DNA from: Agrypnia vestita | Lineage: Eukaryota; Arthropoda; Insecta; Trichoptera; Phryganeidae | NCBI GenBank assembly: GCA_016648135.1 | Contig: JADDOH010004207.1 | Location: forward strand, 62,001 to 126,000 | DNA: 64,000 bases | Direction of reading: 5' to 3' | In this document: positions 48,563-60,256 of the stretch, piece by piece | Numbering within the stretch: the first letter of the stretch is position 1 | Layout of the letters: every line of letters starts with the position of its first letter | The notes under the pieces: model-generated | What the model saw: only the letters and a program-made list of their open reading frames with translations | Told to the model about the DNA's origin: nothing | The model's database searches: none | Translations under genes and position numbers: made by a program

Positions 48563-49251
48563 TTAATGTGTAGAGAAATTTTTTATTTTCCGTTTTGCCT
48601 TTGATTGCATGTTAAAATCATTATTTAGATATCTTAGGTGTTCTTTTTCTCTCCCACACCAAAAGAGGCGACACTACCACCTTAAACATGACTCGTTAAC
48701 AAGTGTGGAAGTTATTGTGCGTCCGTCCTATAAAATACGGTATTGAAACCGGCAGACATTAAAAAAAAAACAGTTTAATTGTTAGTTTTTTTCAAATTAT
48801 TATTCAATATCCTTCTCTAAGGACTGTTTCTGCTTTGTAACAATAACATAACACAACGTTGAAAACTTGTAAAAGTATGTATTAACGTGAAACTAAAAAA
48901 ATATGTTTTTGCGATTAGTTTGCGTCATTAAAAAAAATGTTTTCCGTTCCAGAGATTGAAATCCCCTCAAGCGGAGCATCCTAGATTGCAGACCCACTCG
49001 GCATTACTTCTTGACGCTGGGGTGTTTATCTCACTCTAAATGTATGGCCAAGTATTTATCATTGGGAAAACTGAACTCGGAAGCGCGGGAGGGGTGAACT
49101 GAAAAGATGTTCCTCTACCAGACTGCAGAATTGTGATGAAGATACGTATTCGGAGAAGAAGTCGGAGACGGGTGGATGGTTGTGTTCTGCTCATTTATTG
49201 ATTGATTCGAGTGCCGGGTGTTTGCAATTAAAAAATAACTATATATATAAA
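48563..49251. other. Noncoding stretch
   Basis: No gene seen. A GC-richer piece lies at 48955-49140, without repeat match in the window. Confidence 0.5.
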
Positions 49252-49600
49252 AAACTAACCCATAAAAACCAAGTTTTCATTACACTCCCTTCCTCATTTG
49301 TATTGTTACCACCCATGGCTCCAGTCAGACTAGTTGAAACAGGTTTCGCGCCTTCTCTACGCGGCGGGCTCCTTTCTCATTTGTATGGTTTCCAATTTGA
49401 AAACGATTTTGAAAAATTTCAAAATTATACTTTAATTAAATTTTTTTAAACGAAAATTTGTTAGATCATTTTTACCCCACGCCACGAGTGTACCTGAAAA
49501 GTTTAAACTCGATTGGATCACGGGAAAAGGGTTAAAAATCGATCCAAATTTTTTTCGGCAGACAAGCAGACGCTACCAGTTAAAAGAAAGAGAGTAATAA
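49252..49600 (+). mobile_element. HelA repeat, internal copy
   Basis: Family blocks in order: 'ctaacccataaaaacc', 'gaaacaggtttcg', 'ttcaaaattatactttaatt', 'ctcgattggatcacgggaaa' and 'cgctaccagttaaaagaaag'. It shares with 5438 the 'gaaacaggtttcgc' variant, so these two copies form a subgroup. Confidence 0.7.
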
Positions 49601-49917
49601 CCAATAACCAGGTCCTTTTTACAAATACAAATAATTATCTTTTAAATTTGTTTTCATGTTAGTACTTCATTATTATGAATTCCTAAATAATTTTTATATT
49701 TTGATTGTCTTTACTTCGATTTTTGACTTTTGATTTGTTAGTATACAATTGTATCTTTACGAAGGGGCCATGGACTCTGCAACATGTTAATATTTTTTAA
49801 TACAAAAGTGGTGAAAAGAAAATTCATTTTATTAATTATAATTATACAATTACAAATTAAAAATACTAAAAAGTCCAAATTTACATCTGACAGCCTGCTT
49901 CTCGATTTTAATTTTTT

Positions 49918-49964
49918 TTTAATTTTATTTATTAATTAACGCCCTATAGGGCTTTAACAACAGA
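49918..49964 (-). repeat. Repeat D1 3' end fragment
   Basis: The reverse complement reads 'ttaaagccctatagggcg' and then a (TTAATAAATAAA)-type tail, as at the ends of 22755-23195 and 29718-30138. Confidence 0.5.
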
Positions 49965-50509
49965 TAGGTACATATATTTCCAGCCATAGGAAAAACTCTA
50001 TGTGTTTCATCCGACGTCGGTTTTATGATCACCAGGGAAGAGAATGATTTTTTTAAATTATTTTTTTACTTTCCTGTAGATTTATTGGCTGTGGGTTTTT
50101 TTACTTAGAATTTTTTACCCTAACGAATTCATGTAAAATATATAAAACACATAATGTTTATTATAATAAGTAGTTTGCAAAAGTGTTAAAGCTACAGAGC
50201 TGACGCACTTGTAGAAGTAGAGTAGGCGGTCTAGCCGCATCTAGAGTACTCAGAGTATCGTAGACTCTAAGGAATCCTAAAAAAAATGTTTATTGGCTTT
50301 TATTTATTTTTTAAAATTAATAATATTTTCTAGAACATTTTTTTTTCGAGTTCGAGGCTCGAATACAGAGACAATACTAACATGATTAAATTTAATTTAA
50401 TGACAGTACTTACATGATAACATGATACTTACATGTTAAGGTTTGCTTTGAAAGTGTTATTTTGTACTGCAAATTACGCTTTGAAAGCGTACCTTAATTT
50501 TTAAGTCAC

Positions 50510-51090
50510 TAAGCATTGTCTTTGCATCCGGGCCGAATCCCGAGACTCATAGAAAACCTCATGTATTTCCGGGAATCTATTCCCGGGTCAGAAACCCTAC
50601 TCAATAAACTGGTGCGCCTTCAAAACGTATGTATCCGTTTTATCTACAACCTTAAAAATTTCGATCACTTACTTATCATCTTTCCGCGATCTTCTCCGTT
50701 GGCCTATCATCCGAAAACGTCGTAAAAGCCATGTTTTATCTCTAATTTATAATGTTCTTTTCTACTGTCACTTACCTTAATACCTACCTGAAATCTAAAT
50801 ACAGCTTTCTATTTAATTATGCGTCGTCTTCTCCTCCGTACGGCTGACATTAATTCACTATCTATCCCCATTCATAATACTGAATTCTTCAGCTTCTCAT
50901 TTGAAGTGCAGTTGGCTATGTGAAATAAATTATGCATAGATGTCACATCATTAGGTACAGACCAAAAAATCTTCAAAAGCACACTAAAGCAATTTTACAC
51001 TTCCCAAAACCTAGTTTAACTTTTCCTTGTCCCTGTGCTTTTCATTTTGTTATCATTGAGCTTTGTTATTGTAATATTGTAAACTTTATC
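50510..51090 (+). pseudogene. Jockey/CR1-type LINE reverse transcriptase C-terminus, relic
   Basis: The frame at 50516 reads LLNKLVRLQNVCIRFIYNLKNFDH, a hallmark stretch of insect non-LTR reverse transcriptases. Shifted frames continue with LRWPIIRKRRKSHVLSLIYN, LRRLLLRTADINSLSIP and CIDVTSLGTDQKIFKSTLKQ. At least two frameshifts and several stops interrupt it. The relic is truncated at its 5' side. Confidence 0.8.
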
Positions 51091-53350
51091 ATATTATATA
51101 TATATAAATATGTATTCCGGAACCTATTTCAACTGTTTCAATTTCCAAACAATCACTAAGGCCTGAAGAGTTAATACTCAGATAATTTAAAAGTAGGTCT
51201 TACAAGCGTAATTTTCAGTACAAAATAACACCTTTAAGGGGTACCTTAACCTTTGGATCACCTGAGTATTGACTCTGAATTCGGGCCTTAATCATTTGAT
51301 TGATTGGAAGAAAAATTTCAACTGGCAATTAACCCACCATTGTAGAAGTATATATGCAAAAAAATTATATTTAATAAAAAAATATATAAGAAACATGTAG
51401 GTTCCCTCAATTCATATCGTTAATATCGGTAGGTAAATTTAATATACATACATAGGTGGGCGTAAAAAAAGTTCACATTTTAATCTTAAGAATTTATGTA
51501 TTAAAATTAAATAAAGTAGGTTCAACTGTATCCAACTTTTCCTACGGGCATATTAATCTCGGAAGTTTAATATCAGTATCAATACTGAAAAAACTGGAGC
51601 GTACGCATAAACTTTCATTCTTAGGAATAGAAAGTAAAGGTTGAAAAATTTTCCCAAGAGAGTTGACGCAAAGCATGAAAAACTTTTTTTATATACAGTA
51701 TTTTTTCGCTGGGAGCAGTCGCTTGGAACGAGCGTAGCTAGTTATATTTTCTTCCAACTGGGGAGAGAAAATCGTACCAAATAAAACGAAGGCGGTGCTA
51801 CACGCGCTGGCTATAAAAGCTGTTTATATTTTATTTTGAAATAATTTCGTTTATAAATTTGCAGATACAAATTAATTATCTAAATGTAAAATTAATAGCA
51901 ATAGAAATAAAATTTAATTAAAAAGAGTTAAGGTCATTATAACGGTCGTTAGACATATTTAACTGTAAATGGTTACGGATATTTTATACGAGCCCTATGT
52001 TTTTCCGAGAAGCGATTCTCGACGTTTCGTTGAAGTCGTATTCGACGGCAACACATAAATAAGAAATACATAAAACATCGAAATTATGCTCAAAATATTG
52101 AAATATTATATGTTATATAGTATAAACCCTACTGATATTGATAGAATTTATTATTACATAATAATAAAATTAATAATATTAAGCTCATAATATTGAAATA
52201 TTGAAATGTTGTTAAGATGTTTTTATGTATGTCTTACATTTTTTATATCAATTTTGTATCGTATTTATATTTACTCCTTTTCTACTCCTAACCTAACCTA
52301 ACCTAACTCAATCACAGCAAGCTCTACGTCAGTCAACAAGAGATTCTTCCAGATTATCTATGCGACAGATTAGAAAATTAGATTATCCTGGCACAAGTTT
52401 TGACATGAAAGTGTGCCACAACGTTGTGTGGTTGCGTTGCAATTTACTGGAAGCTAAGAGGGCAACCCAGAACCGAATCTTTTGGAGATGCACATTAACT
52501 CGCGTCTCATCTGATTACGGTCACTGTATGCCAATATTGATACGAAGCAGGAACAGAGAAAACAAATAATATTTCACGCATTTGTCGGTAGGTACATGTT
52601 TCGAGTAAAACAAATAATGGAAATTGTTAACAACACGTTTTTATATCAGAATTCTTTAGAATGTTCGCGCCCGAAAATTATCACTTAAAAATGTCGCTCC
52701 GATTATGACGCTCCCGCAACGCAGTACCTCCAACTCATTGAACTACATCATCATCTTGCATTTTGTGATTGTTTACAGGTACGCTGCTTCCACTCACCCC
52801 CGCGCACCCTTGTCTAGCGGTTTTCGTCGTAAGTTTTCCAACCCGATTCGATAGTTTCTATATTTTTCGAAAAGCAATGCAACAAAAGTCAAGAGTCTTC
52901 TGGTCGCTTCCTTCTCTATTGTTACAATATATGTAATTATAGAAATATAGATTTACTGGTTGAACATTGATATATTGGAGAGTACTTGCTATATAATTCA
53001 AGTACAAAATCAACTGAACCAAATTGATTTATATATATATATATACCTATATTGTTTTTCGAACAATATTTGTTGAAAGAGTGAACCGGATTAAAATAAC
53101 CGGTATAACTTATAATTAATATTTTTAATATTTAATGCCTTTGTGGTCAAGCATTGTAACAAAACGTAAGTTATGATAGTATATAACTACTTGCAGAGAT
53201 TTTTAGTCTACCGGTTTCGAGTCGTAGCCGTCTCTTCGTCAGGACAACCACTTCACTAGCATGTAAATACCACAACATACCACAACCATAATATACCATA
53301 CCACAACATACCACATCGGAACAATGTGGCTTTGACAGTTCTCAAATTAT
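51091..53350. other. Noncoding stretch with two GC-richer patches
   Basis: No gene supported. The 51650-51830 patch and the 52320-52560 patch differ in composition from their flanks. The 69-codon frame at 52360 has no recognisable domain. A (CCTAA)4 run sits near 52293-52316 and an (AT)n run near 53028-53044. Confidence 0.45.
52293..52316. repeat. (CCTAA)4 interstitial telomere-like run
   Basis: About four units of CCTAA, the complement of the insect telomere repeat TTAGG. Far too short and internal to be a telomere. Confidence 0.8.
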
Positions 53351-53640
53351 CGGCCGTATTCTGAAAATAGCAATATTGCTACATGTATCTTGACAGTTAT
53401 TGTATAACATTGTAATGCCGTCAATTTTGACGTTTCATGTATGACAGGTTTGAAATTAATGAATTCAATCAATCAGAAATCTCTTAAACGTAAACAAACG
53501 TTGTTCTTCACAATTTGTGAACATATTGTCAAAAAACAAACCTGTCAAACTCAAAACGTCAACACTGACAGGATTACAATATTATACAATAACTGTCAAG
53601 ATACACAAATGGCGATATTGCTATTTTCAGAATACGGTCG
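53351..53640. mobile_element. Foldback MITE, family FB3 (290 bp)
   Basis: The ends are inverse: 'cggccgtattctgaaaatag' at the left and 'ctattttcagaatacggtcg' at the right. Complementarity continues inward through 'tatcttgacagttattgtat' and 'tgacaggttt'. Both sides are flanked by TAT, a possible target duplication. The frame at 53441-53668 is a by-product. Confidence 0.8.
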
Positions 53641-53739
53641 TATATATTCTCTTTTTGAGGGATGTTAAAACTTACGTGTCACGTTCTTATAAATAATTCT
53701 TAAGTCTTTAGTCTATTTCCTTCATCTCTTAAAGAGTGT

Positions 53740-53960
53740 TCACTTTGCCGTTTAGCGGCGGAACTGAGGTAAATTTGAAAAGTATATAAATTGGATGAAT
53801 TCACTCGACGCCAGGCGCCGAGACGCCTTCGCAACTAACTGACTTTCCGCCGGAAGGCTGTATGCAAGACGCAGATCGGGACTTTTATAATATCGGGAGC
53901 GCTCGATCATTTCTCTTAAACACTTCCGCTCTCTGAACGTAACTCCGTTTGCGGATTTCT
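53740..53960. promoter_or_regulatory. Candidate conserved noncoding or promoter-like block
   Basis: A TATATAAA lies near 53780 in a GC-richer block (cgacgccaggcgccgagacg, ttccgccggaaggc). No downstream reading frame or splice pair could be supported. Confidence 0.25.
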
Positions 53961-54179
53961 TTATTCTTATTGCGTAGTATAAAAATTAATTTATGAATTT
54001 TCTTCCTTGAAAATACTGTATTAGTTTTTTATTAGTTTTCTCCGTAAATAATTTCTTAATATATTTTTCTCTGAAAAATTTACATAATATTTTGTTAAAA
54101 TAAATAATAAAATACTTTCATTTTAATTAAAAACTTGTAAGAAATTTCAATAATACTTTCATAAACCAATTTATTTTCA

Positions 54180-54330
54180 CAGAATTCGGTGAAAAACACA
54201 AACTTTAAATATTAAAAATGGTAATAATACAAAGTTTGTTGCCTCTACGTGAAATGAATTATGTAATTTTATATTTTACTACTCAATTTTTGAGTGTAAC
54301 AAAATCTTTCATTGAGGGATGTCTCATATA
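54180..54330. repeat. FB1 MITE, decayed single-arm copy
   Basis: 'gaaaaacacaaactt' and 'acaaagtttgttgcctcta' lead into 'gtaattttatatttt' and 'gagtgtaacaaaatct', the same order as the left arm at 26529-26634. Confidence 0.6.
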
Positions 54331-54692
54331 CTGGTTTGTCATGTATATAAGGGTATAATAATTAACCCCCGAAAATAGAAATCGTATATTGAACATTTAA
54401 ATTGAGGATGTAATTTGCCACTTTGTTGTCTAAGCGCTGCTCAACTCTTATTATATGATTTTAATTAAATATACAGGATTCTATTTAACCCTGTCGAGAG
54501 GTTGTCGAAGCCTCTTTGTTCGTAATTCGTGGTGAGAATTTTAGTAACTTGTAAATTATTTTCGAGTTTATATGTAGATGCAAATATTTATTTATATAAA
54601 AGTTTATTAACGCAATATGGTAACTGAATGTTGTATATTTTAATTATAACATATGGTTTTTCAAATTGCAAACATAATTAAGACATAACATA

Positions 54693-54888
54693 AGAGTAGC
54701 TTGTTGGACTTGTGGTTAGGACACTCGCCTCGTGATCCAAAGGTCGCGGGTTCGAATCTCAGCCCAGACTAGCAAGTTAGTCCTATTTTCATAGCACAAG
54801 CGTTTAGCTTAGTTTGAAAATAGTAAGAATATTGATGTGACTCGTATTCCGTGCTCGCATCTCTATTTTTTATAAAAAAAAAAATAAA
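54693..54888 (+). repeat. tRNA-derived SINE, family A, copy 6
   Basis: The best-preserved head: 'gagtagcttgttggacttgt', B-box 'gggttcgaatctc', full body and an A-rich tail. An inverted piece of the same family's 3' body lies at 54906-54952, just after it. Confidence 0.9.
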
Positions 54889-54905
54889 TTAGATGTTTAA
54901 ATGAA

Positions 54906-54952
54906 CGTGGAATATGTGTCGCATCAATATTTTTACTATTTTCAAAATTCTT
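54906..54952 (-). repeat. SINE family A, inverted 3' fragment
   Basis: The reverse complement shows 'ttgaaaatagtaaa' and 'gatgcgacacatattcc', the SINE 3' body. Confidence 0.6.
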
Positions 54953-55234
54953 CTCATTAGAGTAAGATAATTTAAAATAATGATGTATTGATAACTTACA
55001 ATATAATAAAAATTGATTGTCTACACCTGGGAAAAATAGAATTTTCTACTAGTTATTGATGCGCAAATTCGACACTGATACTAAGTATAATATTTCAAGA
55101 AATAATATTTAAGGCAAAACAACTTGATATTGAATATTTTTACGTACCTTCTATACAATTTTGATGTGAAATCCAATACTTTCGATAAATTTAATAACAG
55201 TAGGTGTCCTATTTTTAAACAAATAAGAATTATG

Positions 55235-55340
55235 TAATATATGGGGTATTATGTTTCAAAGACATTTCTGGCCGACGTTTCAAGTCCCATTGCAGGGTTA
55301 ATCGTCAAGGCTAATGTGAAAAACATGGCATATTTTATCG
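55235..55340 (-). repeat. Penelope-like repeat with hammerhead-like core, copy P3
   Basis: On the minus strand: AGCC (55312-55309), TTGACGA (55308-55302), stem II sequence with CCC/GGG around TGCAAT (55301-55282), GAAAC (55281-55277), GTC, then GGCC. GCC and GGC can pair as stem I. This is the most complete of the three loci; the first base of the CTGANGA box is changed. Confidence 0.55.
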
Positions 55341-55429
55341 CTATTATTGATGGATTTGCGTTAACGTTGTAGAGAATCATAATGATGGATTATTTAAAAT
55401 ATTTTATTATATTTGTTTATATATATGTT

Positions 55430-55590
55430 ATACTATATTTTACTATGTTATCTCTACTTGAGATATTAAAATTATTTTATTTTTTCACTACTAGTTACGA
55501 AAAAATCTCTTAGCGACCGGTGAAACTGACACTGATATAAAAATAAAATAATTTTAACAACTCAAGTAGAAACAACATATAAAATAAAAA
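55430..55590. mobile_element. FB1 foldback MITE, short copy
   Basis: The arms near 55445-55485 (gttatctctacttgag, 'ttaaaattattttatttttt') and 55540-55577 are inverse. Between them lies 'aaaaatctcttagcgaccgg', matching the FB1 centre at 26529-26768. Confidence 0.65.
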
Positions 55591-55855
55591 ATATAATTGA
55601 ATATTTTTATCGAATTTGCATTATGAGTACACGATTTTTATTTTTGATTAATTTATTGATATCTTTAAAAATATTTGATGTAATTCAAAATACAGAATCT
55701 TTTTCGCCGACCCGAGCGACGTAAGAAGATAAATCAACAGAAAATACACCCCTGAAGGATATAAGTTAACAAAAAAGAAGATATTCAAATTTGCTGAAAA
55801 TAAAAATAAAATTCTTAAATTTACAATCATCCGCTCCGGGCGTGTGAGTCTAGGT

Positions 55856-55888
55856 GGGAGGGGTAGGGAGGGGATGTGGGGGGGGGGG
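55856..55888 (+). other. G-quadruplex-forming run
   Basis: GGGAGGGGTAGGGAGGGG followed by a run of eleven G. It fits the four-tract G4 rule with 1-3 base loops and is rare in this AT-rich window. It lies about 120-150 bp upstream of a candidate first exon. Confidence 0.8.
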
Positions 55889-56004
55889 AACCGGGCAAAA
55901 TAATATCGAATTTCATTCACATCACGTTTTGGTTGTACTACTCTCCCCGCCCCTCGTTCCTCGACCAGCCACCGCACCGGCAGGAACCAGCGTCTAACAC
56001 GACG

Positions 56005-56091
56005 ATGGAAATTGCATATGTATCGATTATGTATTTTGTGGCAATTTTATGCATTTATTCATCCCGAGGCTTGGCACAAACACAGCAGGCG
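56005..56091 (+). CDS. Candidate first coding exon: signal peptide of an unknown secreted or membrane protein
   Basis: ATG at 56005 in good context (acgacgATGG) opens a 29-residue frame. It has a clear hydrophobic core (IAYVSIMYFVAILCIYSS) and a cleavage-like end (RGLAQTQQA). It stops in phase 0 at a donor GGCG|GTGCGT. The bases before it (55920-56004) are C-rich and look like a 5' leader. Beyond the donor, sequence turns AT-rich at once, and the open frame that runs to 56199 is probably intronic. I do not recognise the protein. No partner exon was found in the remaining 8 kb. The minus-strand CUB exon cannot belong to it. Confidence 0.4.
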
Positions 56092-56222
56092 GTGCGTTGT
56101 GCAATTGTGCACTTTACGTGTAAAATTAAACTTATGGAATCTGCATACTGTAATGAGAGAAATTTTCTGGATTTTAATATTTGTAGTTTATCATTATGAC
56201 CATCTTCTTCTTTCATATTTAA

Positions 56223-56720
56223 TCAAACATAATAATTTTGCTGTCTGTCCGTTCGTTGGTGTAACGTCCGTAATTTCGTTCAAATTCATGGCTAAAAAAA
56301 GTAACCCATAAAAAGTTTTTACAATACTCCCTTTCTCATTTTCTGGTTTCGTGTCTACCACATGCGTCGGAATCTCCGTACAACTTATGAATTGTATGAA
56401 AAAACTATTAAAGAATTGAAAAATCCAAAATTATACTACATTTTTTTTTTTTAAAGAAAATTTGATAGATCTTCTTGATCATCGCCACGAGTCTACTCGC
56501 AAAGTTTCAGCTCGATTGGATCACGGGAAAAGGGTTAAAAATCGATCCAAAGTTTTTTCATCAAGCAAGCAAGCAAACAAACGCCACGAGTTAAAGGAAA
56601 GGAAGTAAAAACAAATTAAACGGTCTGAGATGGGGTTTGACCACCGGCCCAGAGAACCGGAGTTTGCTGAATCGGCCGCTTAATGCACGTAATTACCATC
56701 GCCGCCTCTCCGTGGAGTGA
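56223..56720 (+). mobile_element. HelA element, most complete internal copy
   Basis: It begins TC after an A with 'aaacataataattttgctgt', runs through 'gtaacgtccgtaatttcgtt', the common internal blocks (taacccataaaaag, 'gctcgattggatcacggg', 'gccacgagttaaaggaaagg') and a tail with 'gccgcctctccgtgg'. A clean CTAG end is not visible, so the 3' limit is approximate. Confidence 0.65.
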
Positions 56721-57124
56721 CAAAAATATATACAAAAGCTTATCAAAGACGCGAACCATTTCTTGTTTCTCTAGCACAATTTCCAGGGTTTAAAATAGTA
56801 CAGTGCCGGCTGGGGAAGTATAAAAAAATGTTCAAATATTTTGATAAAGGTCGTTACTACTATTTCATGGGTGTCGGCTATAAATAAGTAAACACATATT
56901 CTTTAGGAATAGACATGTAAAAATACCGTCAATTGATGGGGTAACAGCTAATAAATTAATTAATAGAAATACACCCGTGAAATATTACGGGCCATAATAG
57001 TTTAGATATTTCAAAGCTGAAAATTCATGAATAGAAAATATTTTCTTTTAGATTGAATCTATTCGCTTAAACCTTAAACTAAATTACATATAAGTATAAT
57101 AAAATAATAATATAAAAATGTCAA

Positions 57125-57240
57125 TACCATGTTATTTGGTGCCGCGACCCTTGCGTGTTGTCTGAGCCACGCGCTGGTTGCGTGTCACATTCGGGCGCTC
57201 GCACCTCATCAGTATTGTTATTGTAATTCCACTGTAATAC
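57125..57240 (-). mobile_element. HelA fragment, minus strand
   Basis: Shares 'gacccttgcgtg', 'cacgcgctggttgcgtgtca' and 'cgggcgctc' with 35480-35660. Confidence 0.5.
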
Positions 57241-57649
57241 ATTATACTTTTTAAGAGCACTTAGTTTGGCCTTTTCAAAATTTATAAATTCATACTATAT
57301 TTTTTTAACAGGGCGAACGTATTGGCTGGCACCAGACGTGATACCAAAGTGTGGACAAGATATTCATGTTTGTTCAAGTTTTTTTTATTTTGATGATGTG
57401 TAGATACACTATATAAAACAACACATAAGAAAGCAAAATAATTAAACACGAATCAAAAAATCAAATAAAGCCAAAAGGCAAATACCATAATAAAATAAAC
57501 CAAAGTATAGTAAATAGAAAAGGAAATGGGGGAAAGGGGTGAGTTTGCTGGGATAAGGATTGAAGAAAAGAAAATATCTATTCTTTGAGCATACAACTTT
57601 AAATTTTTCATGGTGTCGTTAATGAACCTCTTTTCTTATAATCTTCTCA
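57241..57649. other. Noncoding stretch
   Basis: AT-rich and A-rich sequence; no gene or repeat recognised. Confidence 0.6.
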
Positions 57650-57960
57650 GTTTTTAATCATCACGCCGTTTCCCCACAGTGGTAGGCAGAGAGGATAAAA
57701 TACCCCATCCTTCTTTATTTGCACACCACTTTTGCTTCGGTTACATTCAAACATCTTCTCATGCAAGCTCTACGGTTGTTGAGGCTACAGGACCATCCTC
57801 CAATATTTGTAGTATTTGATCATGCCAAGACTTTGGCGGACACCCTCTATTCCTGTTGCCTTCAACACTCGCTCCATATATTTTCTTAACCATCCTTTCC
57901 TCGCTCATGCGCTCTACATGACCAAAGCATCTCAGCACTCTTTTTTTTATTCTATCTACC
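57650..57960 (-). pseudogene. Non-LTR retrotransposon reverse transcriptase C-terminus, second family
   Basis: The minus-strand frame reads VLRCFGHVERMSEERMVKKI, then EGNRNRGCPPKSWHDQILQI, typical end motifs of a LINE ORF2. It differs from the GRPKLxWSD family at 19290. The 3' side aligns with 11525-11700. Confidence 0.75.
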
Positions 57961-58811
57961 ACACTACACTGCCTTTAATCATTATTAGAATTTTTTCTTC
58001 CACTCGCAGGTTGTTGTTTGTATTTTGTCTTCTTGCTTCCTTCCACTGCTGCTTCTATTATTATCCTCGTAAAATTGAGGCGCAGCTTCAGTGATCACAG
58101 GAATATCAATCGATTCAACTAACTCGTTTTGGAATCTTTGGAATACACGTTCATGCATGCAAGTCACTTCGGTTTACCGGTTTTGGTTCGAAAGACAATT
58201 TTTAAATAATCTAAACATCATACTCCCAGATTGCTGAATCTAAGTTTTTGCACAATATTTGAAGGTATCGCTATAATGCAAATGCAAACGCTATATGCAA
58301 AAACAAAATGTAACAGCAAAGAGAAAAATCATTCTATGAAATAAATAAGGCCTTCATTTGACAAAAAATATTTTTTATCTAGTTTTATATTGTTGTTACA
58401 ACGAGGGGCGATGTCCATGTAAATTGTCATTCCATGATATTGTGATAATAAAATATTATGGAATGAAATAAATAAATATATTTTTGTACTTTCACTCTTC
58501 CTTCCCCTCGTTTCAATATTCTTAATAAAGACTACAAAACCGCCATTCTCCACTAACTAAAAAGAACTTTAACCTATTTAATTTAATACCTGTTGATCAG
58601 ATCTCAGAGTTCTGTTGATGGGAGAAAAATACTGTTGTTGGTTTATTTAAAATGATTTTAAAAAAAAATCTAAAATGATTAGTTTATTTAAAAATTATAA
58701 TAATTATGTTGTATCAAAAAGAGTTTGCCTGTTAATTGCTAGCTAATCAACGTTTTAAATATTTAATGCTAATTAATTGTGGTAATTTATTTATTATGAA
58801 CATTTTTATAA
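57961..58811. other. Noncoding stretch
   Basis: No gene or recognised repeat beyond possible 5' continuation of the LINE relic. Confidence 0.55.
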
Positions 58812-58955
58812 ATACTTGAGTTTATTCATTTAACCAACTGATTTTGAACACTAATTTATTTTATCGTGTGATAAAAATACTTGTAATATTTATGATGATT
58901 TCCGATCGTTTAATCATTTTCCATATTATTCACACTATTATATTTAACAATAAAA
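58812..58955 (+). repeat. Dispersed repeat D2, plus copy
   Basis: Matches the reverse complement of 61690-61860 over about 140 bp, including 'taaccaactgattttgaac', 'gataaaaatacttgtaat' and 'gatgatttccgatcgttt'. Only two copies in the window. Confidence 0.75.
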
Positions 58956-59824
58956 AGCAGTTTCATATTTTATCTATTTACAAACAGTATATTTGTATAT
59001 ACTTATATATACATGCTTATCAGTTTATTGAATATAGAATTTCAAATGTCCCATTTAGGTGAAAAATATTCTCGTATATTCTGCTACATATATACATCTG
59101 TCCAATACATCTGTCGCTTCTTGTGAAACTATCATACCCCAAATTTACTGGAATTTACATAGTTTAATATAAATTATGTTATAAAACAATTTTTACATGG
59201 TCTCATATATAGTTTTATTTTACCACAAACATTTTTACTAGTCATGAAATATTAATAGATTATTATATAATTTAAAACTTTAATTATTTGTCAATCAAAA
59301 GCAATCACCATTGGATAAGAAGGAGAATCTATAACTTTTAAACCACATTTAACAATTTATCTCATCATCAATCTACTATATTTTCTTTTTTTTTCAACTA
59401 TTGTACACTATTGTTTCTTTCTTGTTTGGGATTCATTTTACATTACCTTACATAACCATACATTTTACATTTTCTTCATAAGTTCAATGTATCCCTACCC
59501 TACTTAATTTTCGATGGCGTAACAAAGTACCTACGTTAAGTACTAGTTAACTACAAAGGAAAAAAATCGGCCACTCTGAATAACTCTTCAATAAAGGATT
59601 TTAAAGCAGGCACAGATCTTCAAGCACATGGGAGTGGAGTACTCTAGTGATGTGAAGATATGGAACTGATCATACATTAGTTCTTGCGAGCGAAGTGCTC
59701 CGTAGCCAGGTAGCGGTACATAAAAATAAAATAATGTTCTTCTACAAATCAGTACCAGAATATACGAAAACAAGTGGGTTAATGATTCAAGCGGCTGAAT
59801 ATACTTCCCAGAGGAGTGAATTGT

Positions 59825-60256
59825 GAGGTGTAAAAGCAAAGGTAGTAATAGCAACAATTTTTTAATGCAGTCATCGGGAATTATTAATTTTTAATATGCG
59901 GAATCTGAAATTTTATGGAAAACATAGACTATAAATGTATAGGCAACATGACTGCTTCAAGTACCTTGTTGGTCTTGTGGTTAGGACTCTCGCCTCATGA
60001 TCCAAAGGTCACAGGTTCGAATCTCACTACAGACAAGCAAGTTAGTCCTATTTTCACAGCACAAGCGTTTAGCTTAATTTGAAAACAGTTAGAATATTGA
60101 TGTGACACGAATTCCGTGTTCGCATTTCTATTTTTTTTAAATTAAAAAAAAAAATATGACTACAATTCAGTACGTATTTAATTAGCAATCGTCGAAGGCT
60201 GCATTCAAAACATTTTTTTATCTTATGGACATTGCTGCTTTTGCTTTTATGCTCCA
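59825..60256. mobile_element. FB2 foldback MITE, copy 2, split by a SINE
   Basis: Left part 59825-59956: 'gaggtgtaaaagcaaagg', 'aatgcagtcatcgg', 'taggcaacatgact'. Right part 60153-60256: 'gactacaattcagtacg', 'ggctgcattcaaaacatttt', 'attgctgcttttgctttta'. Together they reproduce the order of 14621-14860, with SINE A copy 7 in between. Confidence 0.7.
59957..60152 (+). repeat. tRNA-derived SINE, family A, copy 7, inserted in FB2
   Basis: 'agtaccttgttggtcttgtg', B-box 'caggttcgaatctc', full body and A-rich end. 'atgact' occurs on both sides (59948-59953 and about 60156-60161), a possible remnant of the target duplication. Confidence 0.85.

Noticed and set aside
52293..52316. Telomere or subtelomeric array
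   Set aside because: Only about four CCTAA units in internal sequence; short runs like this are common in insect genomes.
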